This document shows positions 21,679 through 29,280 of a stretch of DNA of 42,362 nucleotides, piece by piece (position 1 is the first letter of the stretch; each line of letters begins with the position of its first letter). The notes beneath the pieces were generated by a model. It did not search any database, was not told the origin of the DNA, and saw only the letters and a list, made by a program, of their open reading frames with translations. The DNA is from a virus: IMG/VR virus record IMGVR_UViG_3300009034_000091, positions 1-42,362 of that record; one strand, 5' to 3'. A program made the position numbers and the translations under genes.

Positions 21679-21725
21679 TGCTACATGGCCGTACCTCGAC
21701 GAGCTGTACCGAAAGGGATGTAGCA
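21679..21725 (+). promoter_or_regulatory. Leader hairpin before the beta-helix gene
   Basis: TGCTACAT (21679-21686) pairs with ATGTAGCA (21718-21725), and GTAC repeats inside extend the stem. The ribosome site GGAGG follows at once. It probably shapes translation or mRNA stability of the beta-helix gene. Confidence 0.45.
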
Positions 21726-21735
21726 GGAGGACTAA

Positions 21736-22611
21736 ATGACTACACACGGAGACATGGTTTTTGCATTAGGTGGAGTTCCATGTGTGTCGAACCTAGAGAT
21801 GATTCCCAGAAACGATTCGTATGTCTACTTTGTTGATGGTAGAGACGGGAGTGATGGCAACTCTGGTAGGAGGCTCGACAGAGCTTTCGCTACCATCGAG
21901 AACGCTATCACCGTTGTGAACGACAGAATCGACTGGGCTGCCTCGCCTTGGGGCAACAGGGACATCATCGTTATCATGCCTGGGACTTACGCAGAAAACC
22001 TGACAGCGCTACCTCACGGTTGTAATGTGATTGGTCTTGGATACGATGTTCGTGACGGACAGAACGGCGTTAAGATTAAGCCCGCTAGTGGAGACCCCGT
22101 TGATGTAAGTGCGGTTGTTAACACATCGTTCTACAACATCATGTTTGAATCTGTGGACACGGCTGCTGCGTTTGATGCTGCTATCTGCAACAACGTTCTG
22201 TTCCAAAACTGTATGTTCACCGGAGCACCTGAAGCTACAACCGCTGTTTATGGTTTCTGGACGTCAGACGCAACTAAGGTCACGTTCAGAGACTGTTGGT
22301 TCTGTAACGCTGATAACGGACTCTACTTCACCTACACGGATGGTGGCGACAAGGCTGCATACATCTTGATTGAGAATTGTCTTATCACTGGTTGTTCGGC
22401 AACCGGTATCTACACACACATCAACATAGTTGGTCCGCATTTTGTTGTCCGCAACAACGCAATCGTTGGTGCAGGACAGACACTCACAATCGGTATTGAT
22501 GATAATGCGGGCATCATCGACGAAATGTTTAATGGGATTGAAGCTACTACAGCAGTTAGTGGTGTGCGAAGCTCTAACGGTTCCTACGGGAACGGTGTGC
22601 TTCTGACATAA
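21736..22611 (+). CDS. Right-handed beta-helix protein (spike or head-fibre-like)
   Basis: A 291-residue protein. YFVDGRDGSDGNSGRRLD followed by FATIENAI is the classic opening of pectate-lyase-like beta-helix phage spikes. Repeated short strands rich in Asn, Phe and Cys (VLFQNCMF, IENCLITG) fit coils of a parallel helix. Such proteins bind or cleave surface polysaccharide. Here it lies just after the capsid gene, so a capsid-attached fibre is also possible. No catalytic residues could be assigned. Confidence 0.72.
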   Translation: MTTHGDMVFALGGVPCVSNLEMIPRNDSYVYFVDGRDGSDGNSGRRLDRAFATIENAITVVNDRIDWAASPWGNRDIIVIMPGTYAENLTALPHGCNVIGLGYDVRDGQNGVKIKPASGDPVDVSAVVNTSFYNIMFESVDTAAAFDAAICNNVLFQNCMFTGAPEATTAVYGFWTSDATKVTFRDCWFCNADNGLYFTYTDGGDKAAYILIENCLITGCSATGIYTHINIVGPHFVVRNNAIVGAGQTLTIGIDDNAGIIDEMFNGIEATTAVSGVRSSNGSYGNGVLLT

Positions 22612-22638
22612 GATGCCACCTGCGAGGGCACTGGTGTG

Positions 22639-22734
22639 ATGAAGATAGGTGAGATAGACCTGGGCGATATCGTCGACAATCAGAACGACATTAAGAACAA
22701 ACTCGACGATATCTGGCAGAAACTGAACGAGTAG
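22639..22734 (+). CDS. Micro-protein (31 aa), tentative
   Basis: ATG at 22639 overlaps the stop of an eight-codon reading (TGATG), with GAGGG nearby. The peptide is a short helix (IVDNQNDIKNKLDDIWQKLN) of coiled-coil character. It is supported only by context and composition. Confidence 0.45.
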   Translation: MKIGEIDLGDIVDNQNDIKNKLDDIWQKLNE

Positions 22735-22775
22735 GGGGACCGTGTTTCCCCCTCTCTTCTTTCAGGAGGAAAGGT

Positions 22776-22952
22776 ATGCCTAAAAAGAAAGCTAAACAGA
22801 AAGCCACGGACTGGAGGGACAAGTACACAAAGATGAGTGTGCCTCAACTCGAGGCGGAAAGGGACGCTATCGCAGAGAAGCTTAGTTCTGGTAGCGAACC
22901 TATGGTCTTCAAAAAGTTTCTCCACATCCGGCAGCTTCTTTCAGAAAAATAG
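22776..22952 (+). CDS. Small basic protein (58 aa)
   Basis: ATG at 22776 behind AGGAGGAAAGGT. The protein has a Lys-rich start (PKKKAKQKATDW), an acidic helical middle (VPQLEAERDAIAEKL) and a hydrophobic-basic end. No family is recognised. It is followed closely by the next structural gene. Confidence 0.7.
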   Translation: MPKKKAKQKATDWRDKYTKMSVPQLEAERDAIAEKLSSGSEPMVFKKFLHIRQLLSEK

Positions 22953-22961
22953 GAGGCCCTA

Positions 22962-23366
22962 ATGGGACAAGGTAGTCACGCTAGAGAGAAGTTTATCGCG
23001 AGTGACATAGCTGCTATTCCGCAGGCAACTACCTACGTAGAAGGCACCGACTTTACCGGCCTTGTTATCGAAGTGTGGGACGTTGACGTTGGAGTGATTC
23101 AGGGGTTCGTGACTGGGGAAGCCACGGGGGCTAACGGCGACGTCGACTTCCTCGTTGTTGGGTCCCTTGACGGTGTCAACTGGGATACAGTTGCTATAGC
23201 AACACTCACACTGACTATGTCGGGCGCGAACGCGATTGTCGAGTCTGCGCAGCTCAATGTTGAGGGGTACCACTCTATTAAACTGCTCTCGATAGAAAAC
23301 AAGGACGCGGCAAAGGACGCTACCCTTGTTAACCTCTGGTTCGGAAAGGCTTACGGAGGCTACTAA
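22962..23366 (+). CDS. Beta-rich structural protein (134 aa)
   Basis: A 134-residue protein with alternating hydrophobic strands (TGLVIEVWDVDVGVIQGF, VDFLVVGSLDGVNWDTVA) suggesting a jelly-roll or Ig-like domain. Such small proteins decorate capsids or tails. A GGAGG site precedes the ATG. The assignment is by position and composition. Confidence 0.6.
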   Translation: MGQGSHAREKFIASDIAAIPQATTYVEGTDFTGLVIEVWDVDVGVIQGFVTGEATGANGDVDFLVVGSLDGVNWDTVAIATLTLTMSGANAIVESAQLNVEGYHSIKLLSIENKDAAKDATLVNLWFGKAYGGY

Positions 23367-23369
23367 AGA

Positions 23370-24473
23370 GTGCCTGATGAGGACGTAAGGACGACTCCGG
23401 GTATCTGGTCGCATGACCTAGAAACCCAGGGTCGCATGCTCTCTCGTGCGGGGATAAGCCGGCTCTTTGCACTAAGGGTGCAGGAGTGGATAGAGTTAGC
23501 TGAAGTAACTACGCCGACGACTCCAGCGGCAAACACTCTTCGCTTGTTTGTCGAAGATGTTAATGGTTTTTCTTTCTATTCATTCATAGACTCTACTGGA
23601 ATGGTTAGAAAGATAGTAAGGGACAGTGTTTTTGTTGGTCGCAATGAAACTGGTAGTACTATTGCGCTGGGAACTCCCGTATACGCCTCTGGAAGTACAG
23701 GTACAGTTCCAACGATAGCACCAGCTAAGTCTAATACCGCGGCTACGATGCCGTCAGTAGGAGTTACGGTAGAAGCTATCGTTAATAATGCGTTTGGGCG
23801 TGTTATGCAGGTCGGACTGCTAGAGAATATAGATACGAGTGCGTTCAGTGTAGGAGACGTTTTATATGTTGATGCTGCTGTCGCAGGAGATTTAACAGCA
23901 ACAGCGCCATTATATCCAAATATACGTCAGGAAATAGGAGTAGTTCTAGTAGATGGCGTTGGCAATGGCTCGCTTCAGGTTATTGCCCGTTCAATGTCTA
24001 ATGAAGGAACACTTGACCATGGTGGGCTGCTTGGTTTAGCAGATGACGACCATCCTCAGTATATAAAAGAGGCATTCCCAGTCGGTTCTGTATTCCTGTC
24101 GGTTGTTGCTACTAATCCAGCTACGCTCCTCGGGTATGGAACATGGTCTCAGATCGCCGCGGGGAGAATGCTTGTCGGTATCGACAGTGGTGATACTGAC
24201 TTCGACACGGTGGAAAAAACTGGTGGCGCGAAAACGAAGGACTTGGAACATAAACACGTCTCGCCTCTCGCTTACTGGGCCTCGAATGCTGGCAAGTTCG
24301 GGTACACGGCCATTGCAAGCTATTCGACAGCAACAGGGAGCATTTCGTGGGTGCAGAGAGCCGCAGTCGAGTCGAGAAGTATTAGGAGACTTTATACCGC
24401 CCTCGCTGGTTCAGCGACGCAGGATGTTATGAACCCGTACTTCGTCGTCTACATCTGGAAGAGGACGGCATAG
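23370..24473 (+). CDS. Tail fibre/collar-like protein with Gp10-type C-terminus
   Basis: A 367-residue protein starting with GTG at 23370. HGGLLGLADDDHPQY is a hallmark linker of tail fibres. The C-terminal part (FPVGSVFLSV, LLGYGTWSQIAAGRMLVG, a His-rich EHKH and NPYFVVYIWKR) matches the phage baseplate Gp10/collar-type C-terminal domain. It is likely a receptor-binding or fibre protein. Confidence 0.78.
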   Translation: MPDEDVRTTPGIWSHDLETQGRMLSRAGISRLFALRVQEWIELAEVTTPTTPAANTLRLFVEDVNGFSFYSFIDSTGMVRKIVRDSVFVGRNETGSTIALGTPVYASGSTGTVPTIAPAKSNTAATMPSVGVTVEAIVNNAFGRVMQVGLLENIDTSAFSVGDVLYVDAAVAGDLTATAPLYPNIRQEIGVVLVDGVGNGSLQVIARSMSNEGTLDHGGLLGLADDDHPQYIKEAFPVGSVFLSVVATNPATLLGYGTWSQIAAGRMLVGIDSGDTDFDTVEKTGGAKTKDLEHKHVSPLAYWASNAGKFGYTAIASYSTATGSISWVQRAAVESRSIRRLYTALAGSATQDVMNPYFVVYIWKRTA

Positions 24474-24481
24474 GAGGAGCA

Positions 24482-24709
24482 ATGGCTTGGGACAGCAACG
24501 AGAAAATAAACAAGATCCGTGAGGCATTTGGTAACGTGCTTCTCGAAGCGAACACTGCTGGTGAGCTCGTAAACTTCTTCGAGTCGCTGGGGATGGACAA
24601 ACCTGCAGTGAAGCAGTTGATAGTAGCCAGTCTCAGTCGGGAGAACGCCGACCTCAACGAGATAATCCAGAACAACAACGAACTCATCACGGAGGTGGAG
24701 GCTTACTAA
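24482..24709 (+). CDS. Small helical protein (75 aa)
   Basis: ATG behind AGGAGCA. The helical protein contains EKINKIREAFGNVLLEANTA and an Asn/Glu-rich C-terminus. It may be a fibre or tail assembly chaperone given its neighbours. No family is recognised. Confidence 0.65.
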   Translation: MAWDSNEKINKIREAFGNVLLEANTAGELVNFFESLGMDKPAVKQLIVASLSRENADLNEIIQNNNELITEVEAY

Positions 24710-24710
24710 A

Positions 24711-24929
24711 ATGGAACAGCACTGGCGTCCGAATCGTAAGATTTCGTTCAACCGGTGGCGCGACTGCGATAGATGTGGACATCCGTGGCCCGAACGCGTT
24801 CAGCGCAGACAGCGTGGAGCTATTGTATGCCCGGAGTGCTTCGACGAGCCGTGCCACGAAGACATTAAACAGGAGGGCACGATTGAGGGCGACGTCGGCC
24901 GCAAGAGTGCTCCGTGGACGCCTGATTAG
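24711..24929 (+). CDS. Zinc-ribbon protein (72 aa)
   Basis: A basic N-terminus leads into CDRCGHPWP and VCPECFDEPC, a CxxC/CxxC zinc ribbon. It lies between tail genes. GGAGG lies about 11 bases before the ATG, inside the previous gene. Its role in the late region is unclear; it may bind DNA or act in assembly. Confidence 0.7.
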   Translation: MEQHWRPNRKISFNRWRDCDRCGHPWPERVQRRQRGAIVCPECFDEPCHEDIKQEGTIEGDVGRKSAPWTPD

Positions 24930-24937
24930 GAGGATAG

Positions 24938-25576
24938 ATGAACTACGGAACCCTCAAAGACCACTTAAGACTTAACCTGGGCGGTCGCGACGACATAGAC
25001 GCCTACGAACAGCAGTGGATTAACTCTGCGTACCTAGACCTGGTAACCACAGGGAAGTTCCCGGAGATAGGGCACTTCCAACCAATACCGTGTCCGGAGC
25101 TTGACGACACGGACACAATGAACACTGCTGCGGATGACCCAGATTACAGCAAGCCGACTGATTCGTTGTTTATAGTGAGTATGTATGACACTACAAACAG
25201 TCAACCACTTAGGTGGCGAAGCGTTCGTTGGTACGATGACAACAGGTCGACTACCTCAGGCAAGCCGCAGAACTACGCAGAGTTTGCGAACCTCGTATAT
25301 ATAGACCCAACACCTGACGGAGTGTATGCGATTCAGCGGCGGTTTAGGAAGAAGGTTGACATTCCTGTACTCACCGCAGATTCGCATGTACCGGTAGTGA
25401 GCGAGATATGGCATGAGGCGATAGAACTCGCGGCTACCTACAGAGGTGCTCGCGCTCTAAGGTATCCGGATGCTCCCGGGTGGAAGGCCGACCTGAGGGA
25501 CTTCGTGATACGGCACAGCGAGCAACATACCGAGGAGGAAGAAGATGCTGAATACGGCCTCTCCATCAAAATGTAA
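24938..25576 (+). CDS. Head-tail adaptor (connector) protein
   Basis: A 212-residue protein resembling podovirus adaptors that bind beneath the portal ring. The N-terminal YGTLKDHLRLNLG helix, WINSAYLDL, and the C-terminal HEAIELAATYRGARAL are typical of this gp4/gp11-like group. AGGAGGAT precedes the ATG. Its end overlaps the next gene by 32 bases. Confidence 0.7.
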   Translation: MNYGTLKDHLRLNLGGRDDIDAYEQQWINSAYLDLVTTGKFPEIGHFQPIPCPELDDTDTMNTAADDPDYSKPTDSLFIVSMYDTTNSQPLRWRSVRWYDDNRSTTSGKPQNYAEFANLVYIDPTPDGVYAIQRRFRKKVDIPVLTADSHVPVVSEIWHEAIELAATYRGARALRYPDAPGWKADLRDFVIRHSEQHTEEEEDAEYGLSIKM

Positions 25577-26021
25577 GTTCTTTGACGAGGGCAAGATTAT
25601 CAAGCGCGGCTCAGTCCGCCTTGAGCACAGACGTAACGGCAAACTCCTGCGGGTCATCAATAAAGAGTTTGAGATACCTAACACCATTACGGACGTCGGC
25701 AAAGCAATTATATCTGGGCTGCTCATTGCGAGTGGAACTGCGCCTTCTCACATTGCACTCGGAACTGGAACTCCTACAGCGACCGCCCTCCAGACTGAGT
25801 TTGATCGGCAGGCGGCTACTAGAACACAAGTAACAGTTGCGGTTACGAACGACGCAGCTCAGTACTACTACAACTTCTCGTTCGCAAGTACGAAGAATGT
25901 GACCGAGGCTGGGTTGTTCAACAGTGCTGCTGGCGCGACGATGGTTTGCAGCCAGAGCTTCTCGCAGGTGGTTTGCGAGAGTGGTGACACCCTCGCAGTA
26001 ACTTGGAAATTGCAGGCATAA
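25545..26021 (+). CDS. Phage structural (tail) protein
   Basis: A 158-residue protein. The C-terminal pattern with VTEAGLFNSAAGATMVCSQS is recurrent in small phage tail/virion proteins, and ALGTGTPTATALQTE precedes it. ATG at 25545 lies behind GAGGAGGAAGAAG. It is probably a minor tail or fibre-adaptor component. Confidence 0.65.
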   Translation: MLNTASPSKCKFFDEGKIIKRGSVRLEHRRNGKLLRVINKEFEIPNTITDVGKAIISGLLIASGTAPSHIALGTGTPTATALQTEFDRQAATRTQVTVAVTNDAAQYYYNFSFASTKNVTEAGLFNSAAGATMVCSQSFSQVVCESGDTLAVTWKLQA

Positions 26022-27266
26022 ATGGCATTAACTGAGCGTGTATCAGAAGACTGGGATAATTGGACCCTATCCCAGTTTGCTAAGGAAGGAGGGGGTACTC
26101 GTATCGCGATGTACTCCGGCGAGACCCTCGACCTAAAGACCGGGACTGCGAAGCGGTCTTTTGTGTTGGCTAACCCAGCGAATGCTGGGACGCTCACTGT
26201 TGAGAGTCAGGATTATGACAACCGTGTCTATCTCCACCCCGGGTACTCCAAGCAGCAGGTTGTGCTGGAGAAACCTGATAGTTCTGAGGTCATACTGTAC
26301 ACCGCTGAGAACGGTAATGGTAGTTGGTACTACACACTTAATGGAGAGGATATCAAGGCGCACCTTGACGCTGCGGGTACGTATTGGTTGTGGTTGAAAG
26401 GGTGGGCGCGAAGCAGTGTTGACGACCTTGACGCTCCGAGTTGGTATGGTTGGTCGCAGGTCAAGTTCCGTGATATATCTCTCAGGGCAGATACGGATGT
26501 GCCTGCTCAGGTTCAGAACCTTGTACTCACTCGCATCAGCACGACACAGATAGACTGTGCTTGGGACGTTGTTTCAGGTGCGGATTCATACAAGCTTTAC
26601 TACCGCGTGCAGGGAGCCGGTTCTTGGACAGAGGTTGAGGGTATTGCGGGTAATAGCTACCAGCTCTTGTCACTTACGGTTTGCACTACCTATGAAGTTA
26701 AGGTTGCGGCGGTCAACGCAAGTGGTGAGGGCACTTCAAGCGGTACACAGACAGAGCGTACGCGTTGCACCTACACGAAGGACTTCACGGAGGTGCTCGG
26801 ACTTACAGAGACGTTCGTGAAGGGGCGTTCTCTTGACTTTCTGGACCCCTTGAACTTGCAAGAGCACTTTGACGTGTTGCATGGTGAGGGCTACTCATCC
26901 GAACAAGAGAAGCTCCTCGCAATGAAGAACGATACGAAAGTGTACTCGTTCGAGACAGGGCAACCTACAGGAACCTTCGACACCGACGACATCGACTTCG
27001 GGAGAGCGGGACAGGACACCACCCTCTCGAAGGTTGAGTTTGAGAGTGAGGCTGAGTCTCCACACACGGTGAATATTTATGTAAGTGTTGACTCGGGTCT
27101 CACGTGGACCTATGTTGGTCAAGGCACTGCTCAGAGAGGTAAACTCTCGAGGGTGTTCTGTTGGATTACGGCTGAAAAACATAGAGTGCGATTTACAGGT
27201 CCAGGACTGTACCTGCAACACTTCGCACTCTATGCAGTACCTAGGGGGCCGGAGCCTAAAGAATGA
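26022..27266 (+). CDS. Virion protein with fibronectin type III domain
   Basis: A 414-residue protein. Residues about 159-246 form an FN3 domain: PAQVQNLVLTRISTTQIDCAW, SYKLYYRV and TYEVKVAAVNASGEG follow the fold's conserved Trp/Tyr/Leu pattern. The N-terminal part resembles a carbohydrate-binding or pre-peptidase-like beta domain (SWYYTLNGEDIKAHLDAAG). FN3 domains are common in phage surface proteins and likely aid host attachment. Confidence 0.75.
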   Translation: MALTERVSEDWDNWTLSQFAKEGGGTRIAMYSGETLDLKTGTAKRSFVLANPANAGTLTVESQDYDNRVYLHPGYSKQQVVLEKPDSSEVILYTAENGNGSWYYTLNGEDIKAHLDAAGTYWLWLKGWARSSVDDLDAPSWYGWSQVKFRDISLRADTDVPAQVQNLVLTRISTTQIDCAWDVVSGADSYKLYYRVQGAGSWTEVEGIAGNSYQLLSLTVCTTYEVKVAAVNASGEGTSSGTQTERTRCTYTKDFTEVLGLTETFVKGRSLDFLDPLNLQEHFDVLHGEGYSSEQEKLLAMKNDTKVYSFETGQPTGTFDTDDIDFGRAGQDTTLSKVEFESEAESPHTVNIYVSVDSGLTWTYVGQGTAQRGKLSRVFCWITAEKHRVRFTGPGLYLQHFALYAVPRGPEPKE

Positions 27267-27787
27267 TTAAGCGGCTTATTGAGGAACACTCACCGTGTGT
27301 GCGCACGCCTAAGGGGATGGACCCTGAAGCTGTCCTCTGGGCTGTATATCATTGTGAGAGATATGACAAACACAACCGGGTGCCCCGTTTCGAAAAAGCG
27401 TTTGCACCTGGTGGGTTCTACTATAAGAGTGACCCGAATGTGAGGTTGCTGCATGCACGTTGGGGAGACTACGCAGCGTGTAGCTTCTCGAACTTTCAAA
27501 TACTCTTCGTTACGGCGTGTGAGCTGGGTTTTGATGGGCCTCCGCTTGCACTCGACCACGATAGTGTGGCGTTGCCGTGGGTCGTGAAGTATTTGAACGT
27601 TCGAGGGTTCGATAAAGGTGTTAAGTCTGTAGAGGCTATTGCGGACGCATATAACAGTGGAACTCACTTAGATGACGACGTTCCACAGCGGTATGTGCGC
27701 AAGTTCGTACGAATGTACGACAAAAACCTCACACGTCTAGAAAGAGAAAGAGAGGAGAAGAAAGGAGACGATGCCACTCACGTTTGA
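27263..27787 (+). CDS. Lytic transglycosylase/lysozyme-like protein
   Basis: A 174-residue protein with the lysozyme-fold SLT outline. AVYHCERYDKHNR holds the candidate catalytic E32, CSFSNFQILFVTA corresponds to the SxGxxQI motif, and IADAYNSG matches the AYNSG motif. No signal peptide is visible, and the gene sits among tail genes, so it may be virion-associated, locally opening peptidoglycan during entry, or the endolysin. The C-terminus is a charged helix. It overlaps its neighbours by 4 and 17 bases. Confidence 0.72.
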   Translation: MIKRLIEEHSPCVRTPKGMDPEAVLWAVYHCERYDKHNRVPRFEKAFAPGGFYYKSDPNVRLLHARWGDYAACSFSNFQILFVTACELGFDGPPLALDHDSVALPWVVKYLNVRGFDKGVKSVEAIADAYNSGTHLDDDVPQRYVRKFVRMYDKNLTRLEREREEKKGDDATHV

Positions 27788-28832
27788 CGAACAAGAGGGT
27801 AGGCTGGTCTACCGCAGCGTGCGGGTGGGTGGTCTAGATACTATGAACCCAACCAGGAGTCTACAAGAAGGAGACTCTCCTTATCTCCTGAATGTGCTCA
27901 ATCGTGTAGGTAAGATTGTACCTGGCAAAGTTGCAAGCACCTCTGCGGTGTGGGACTTGGACGAGGATATCTGGGGCGCTGTGATATATAGTGGGACTAC
28001 AAGGTGCATCGTGCTACTCGGGAACACAAAGTGCTGGGTACAGACCTCCGGAGCTCCCACAGCGAAGACGCCCGCAACACCGTTCACCTCTGCAACGAAT
28101 CCACGGTGGCACGGATTCACTATGTTAACTGGTGGCGCGCCTGTAGTCGTTGTAAACAACAACGGAACCGACAAGCCACACTACTGGGATGGTGGAGCTG
28201 GTTTATTTCTCGTACTCACTAACTCGGTGCAGCAGAGAGCTTCTGTCGGATATCTGGGGCGCTTGTTCGGTGGTAATGTGTACGACGGGTCCTGGCTCCT
28301 TAATAGGATTCAGTGGTCTGACGACGGCGACATTACTGCGTGGTCTGGTGCTACAAGCGGGAGCCTGGATTTAAAAGATGAAGGTGACCCTATCTACAGA
28401 CTTGGTATCCTGCCGAACCATATAGGAGTTGCGTATCGGTGGGAAAGTGTTTATCTGCTAGTTCCTACAGGCGACCCTTACGACCCGATAGGTCACCAGT
28501 TTCTTGAGGCGCGTGGAATGCTCGCTGCGAACAGCTTGCAAAGCATCGGTCATGCCCACATCTTTCTTGGGCATGACGATATATATCTATGTACTGTTAG
28601 CGGGTTACAGCCTGTCGGACTCAAGGTGCGCGAGGACTTGTTTAAGGATGCGGACCCGGCAAAATTGTCGCTTGCTTGGTCGTTCTTGGACAAACGTGAG
28701 AAGGACTATTACTTGGTGATTGAGATGAGTGATAGCACTCAACGTGCTTTCATATATAACTATGAGCAAGGCACGTGGACCCAACAAGACTTAACTGGGT
28801 ATACGTGTCTTGCTACATGGCGAGAGGATTAA
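27771..28832 (+). CDS. Beta-propeller tail nozzle/stabilisation-like protein
   Basis: A 353-residue beta-rich protein. NRIQWSDDGDITAWSG is a signature seen in podovirus nozzle proteins, and repeats of four-stranded units (VVVVNNNGTDKPHYWDG, YRWESVYLLVPTGDP) fit a propeller. It probably closes the tail tip below the adaptor. Confidence 0.72.
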   Translation: MPLTFDEQEGRLVYRSVRVGGLDTMNPTRSLQEGDSPYLLNVLNRVGKIVPGKVASTSAVWDLDEDIWGAVIYSGTTRCIVLLGNTKCWVQTSGAPTAKTPATPFTSATNPRWHGFTMLTGGAPVVVVNNNGTDKPHYWDGGAGLFLVLTNSVQQRASVGYLGRLFGGNVYDGSWLLNRIQWSDDGDITAWSGATSGSLDLKDEGDPIYRLGILPNHIGVAYRWESVYLLVPTGDPYDPIGHQFLEARGMLAANSLQSIGHAHIFLGHDDIYLCTVSGLQPVGLKVREDLFKDADPAKLSLAWSFLDKREKDYYLVIEMSDSTQRAFIYNYEQGTWTQQDLTGYTCLATWRED

Positions 28833-28833
28833 C

Positions 28834-29280
28834 ATGATACCGTATAGAGTATTACTACCCACGACGGTAGAAGCAACCTATGGAAAGGTAGCCAAGTACT
28901 TGCCTGATATGTGGAAGGACGCCGGAGCCTTCTACGCACTCTACAGTGCTAAGGACTCCGCGTTCTTCGAGGTGGGTACTTTCGACGGGGCGTTTTGGCT
29001 TACGAATTTAATACCCGGTTGGAAGGCTACCGCACACGTCGTGTTGTGGGGTAAAGATGTCCTGAAACAACCCGAACGTGCAAAGCAAATAGTCCGCGAA
29101 CTCTTCAACATGTTCTCCCTAAAGCGCATGGACTCTTTTATTCCTGCGCGTAACCGGGGAGCTCAGCGATACGCGGAGAAGCTGGGTTTCTCGATGGAAG
29201 GTGTTCTCCGCAAACAGGCGATATACAATGGAGAACCTGAAGACGTCGCGGTTTACAGTATACTTAAGGAGGAACTATAA
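28834..29280 (+). CDS. GNAT-like protein in the tail cluster (148 aa)
   Basis: The start is ATG at 28834 behind GAGAGGATTAAC. The C-terminal half shows the GNAT acetyl-CoA fold pattern ARNRGAQRYAEKLGF then MEGVLRKQAIYNGEPEDV. The N-terminal half is atypical. GNAT-like proteins occur in the virion region of other podoviruses, where some are internal virion proteins rather than enzymes. An acetyltransferase activity is possible but unproven. Confidence 0.72.
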   Translation: MIPYRVLLPTTVEATYGKVAKYLPDMWKDAGAFYALYSAKDSAFFEVGTFDGAFWLTNLIPGWKATAHVVLWGKDVLKQPERAKQIVRELFNMFSLKRMDSFIPARNRGAQRYAEKLGFSMEGVLRKQAIYNGEPEDVAVYSILKEEL

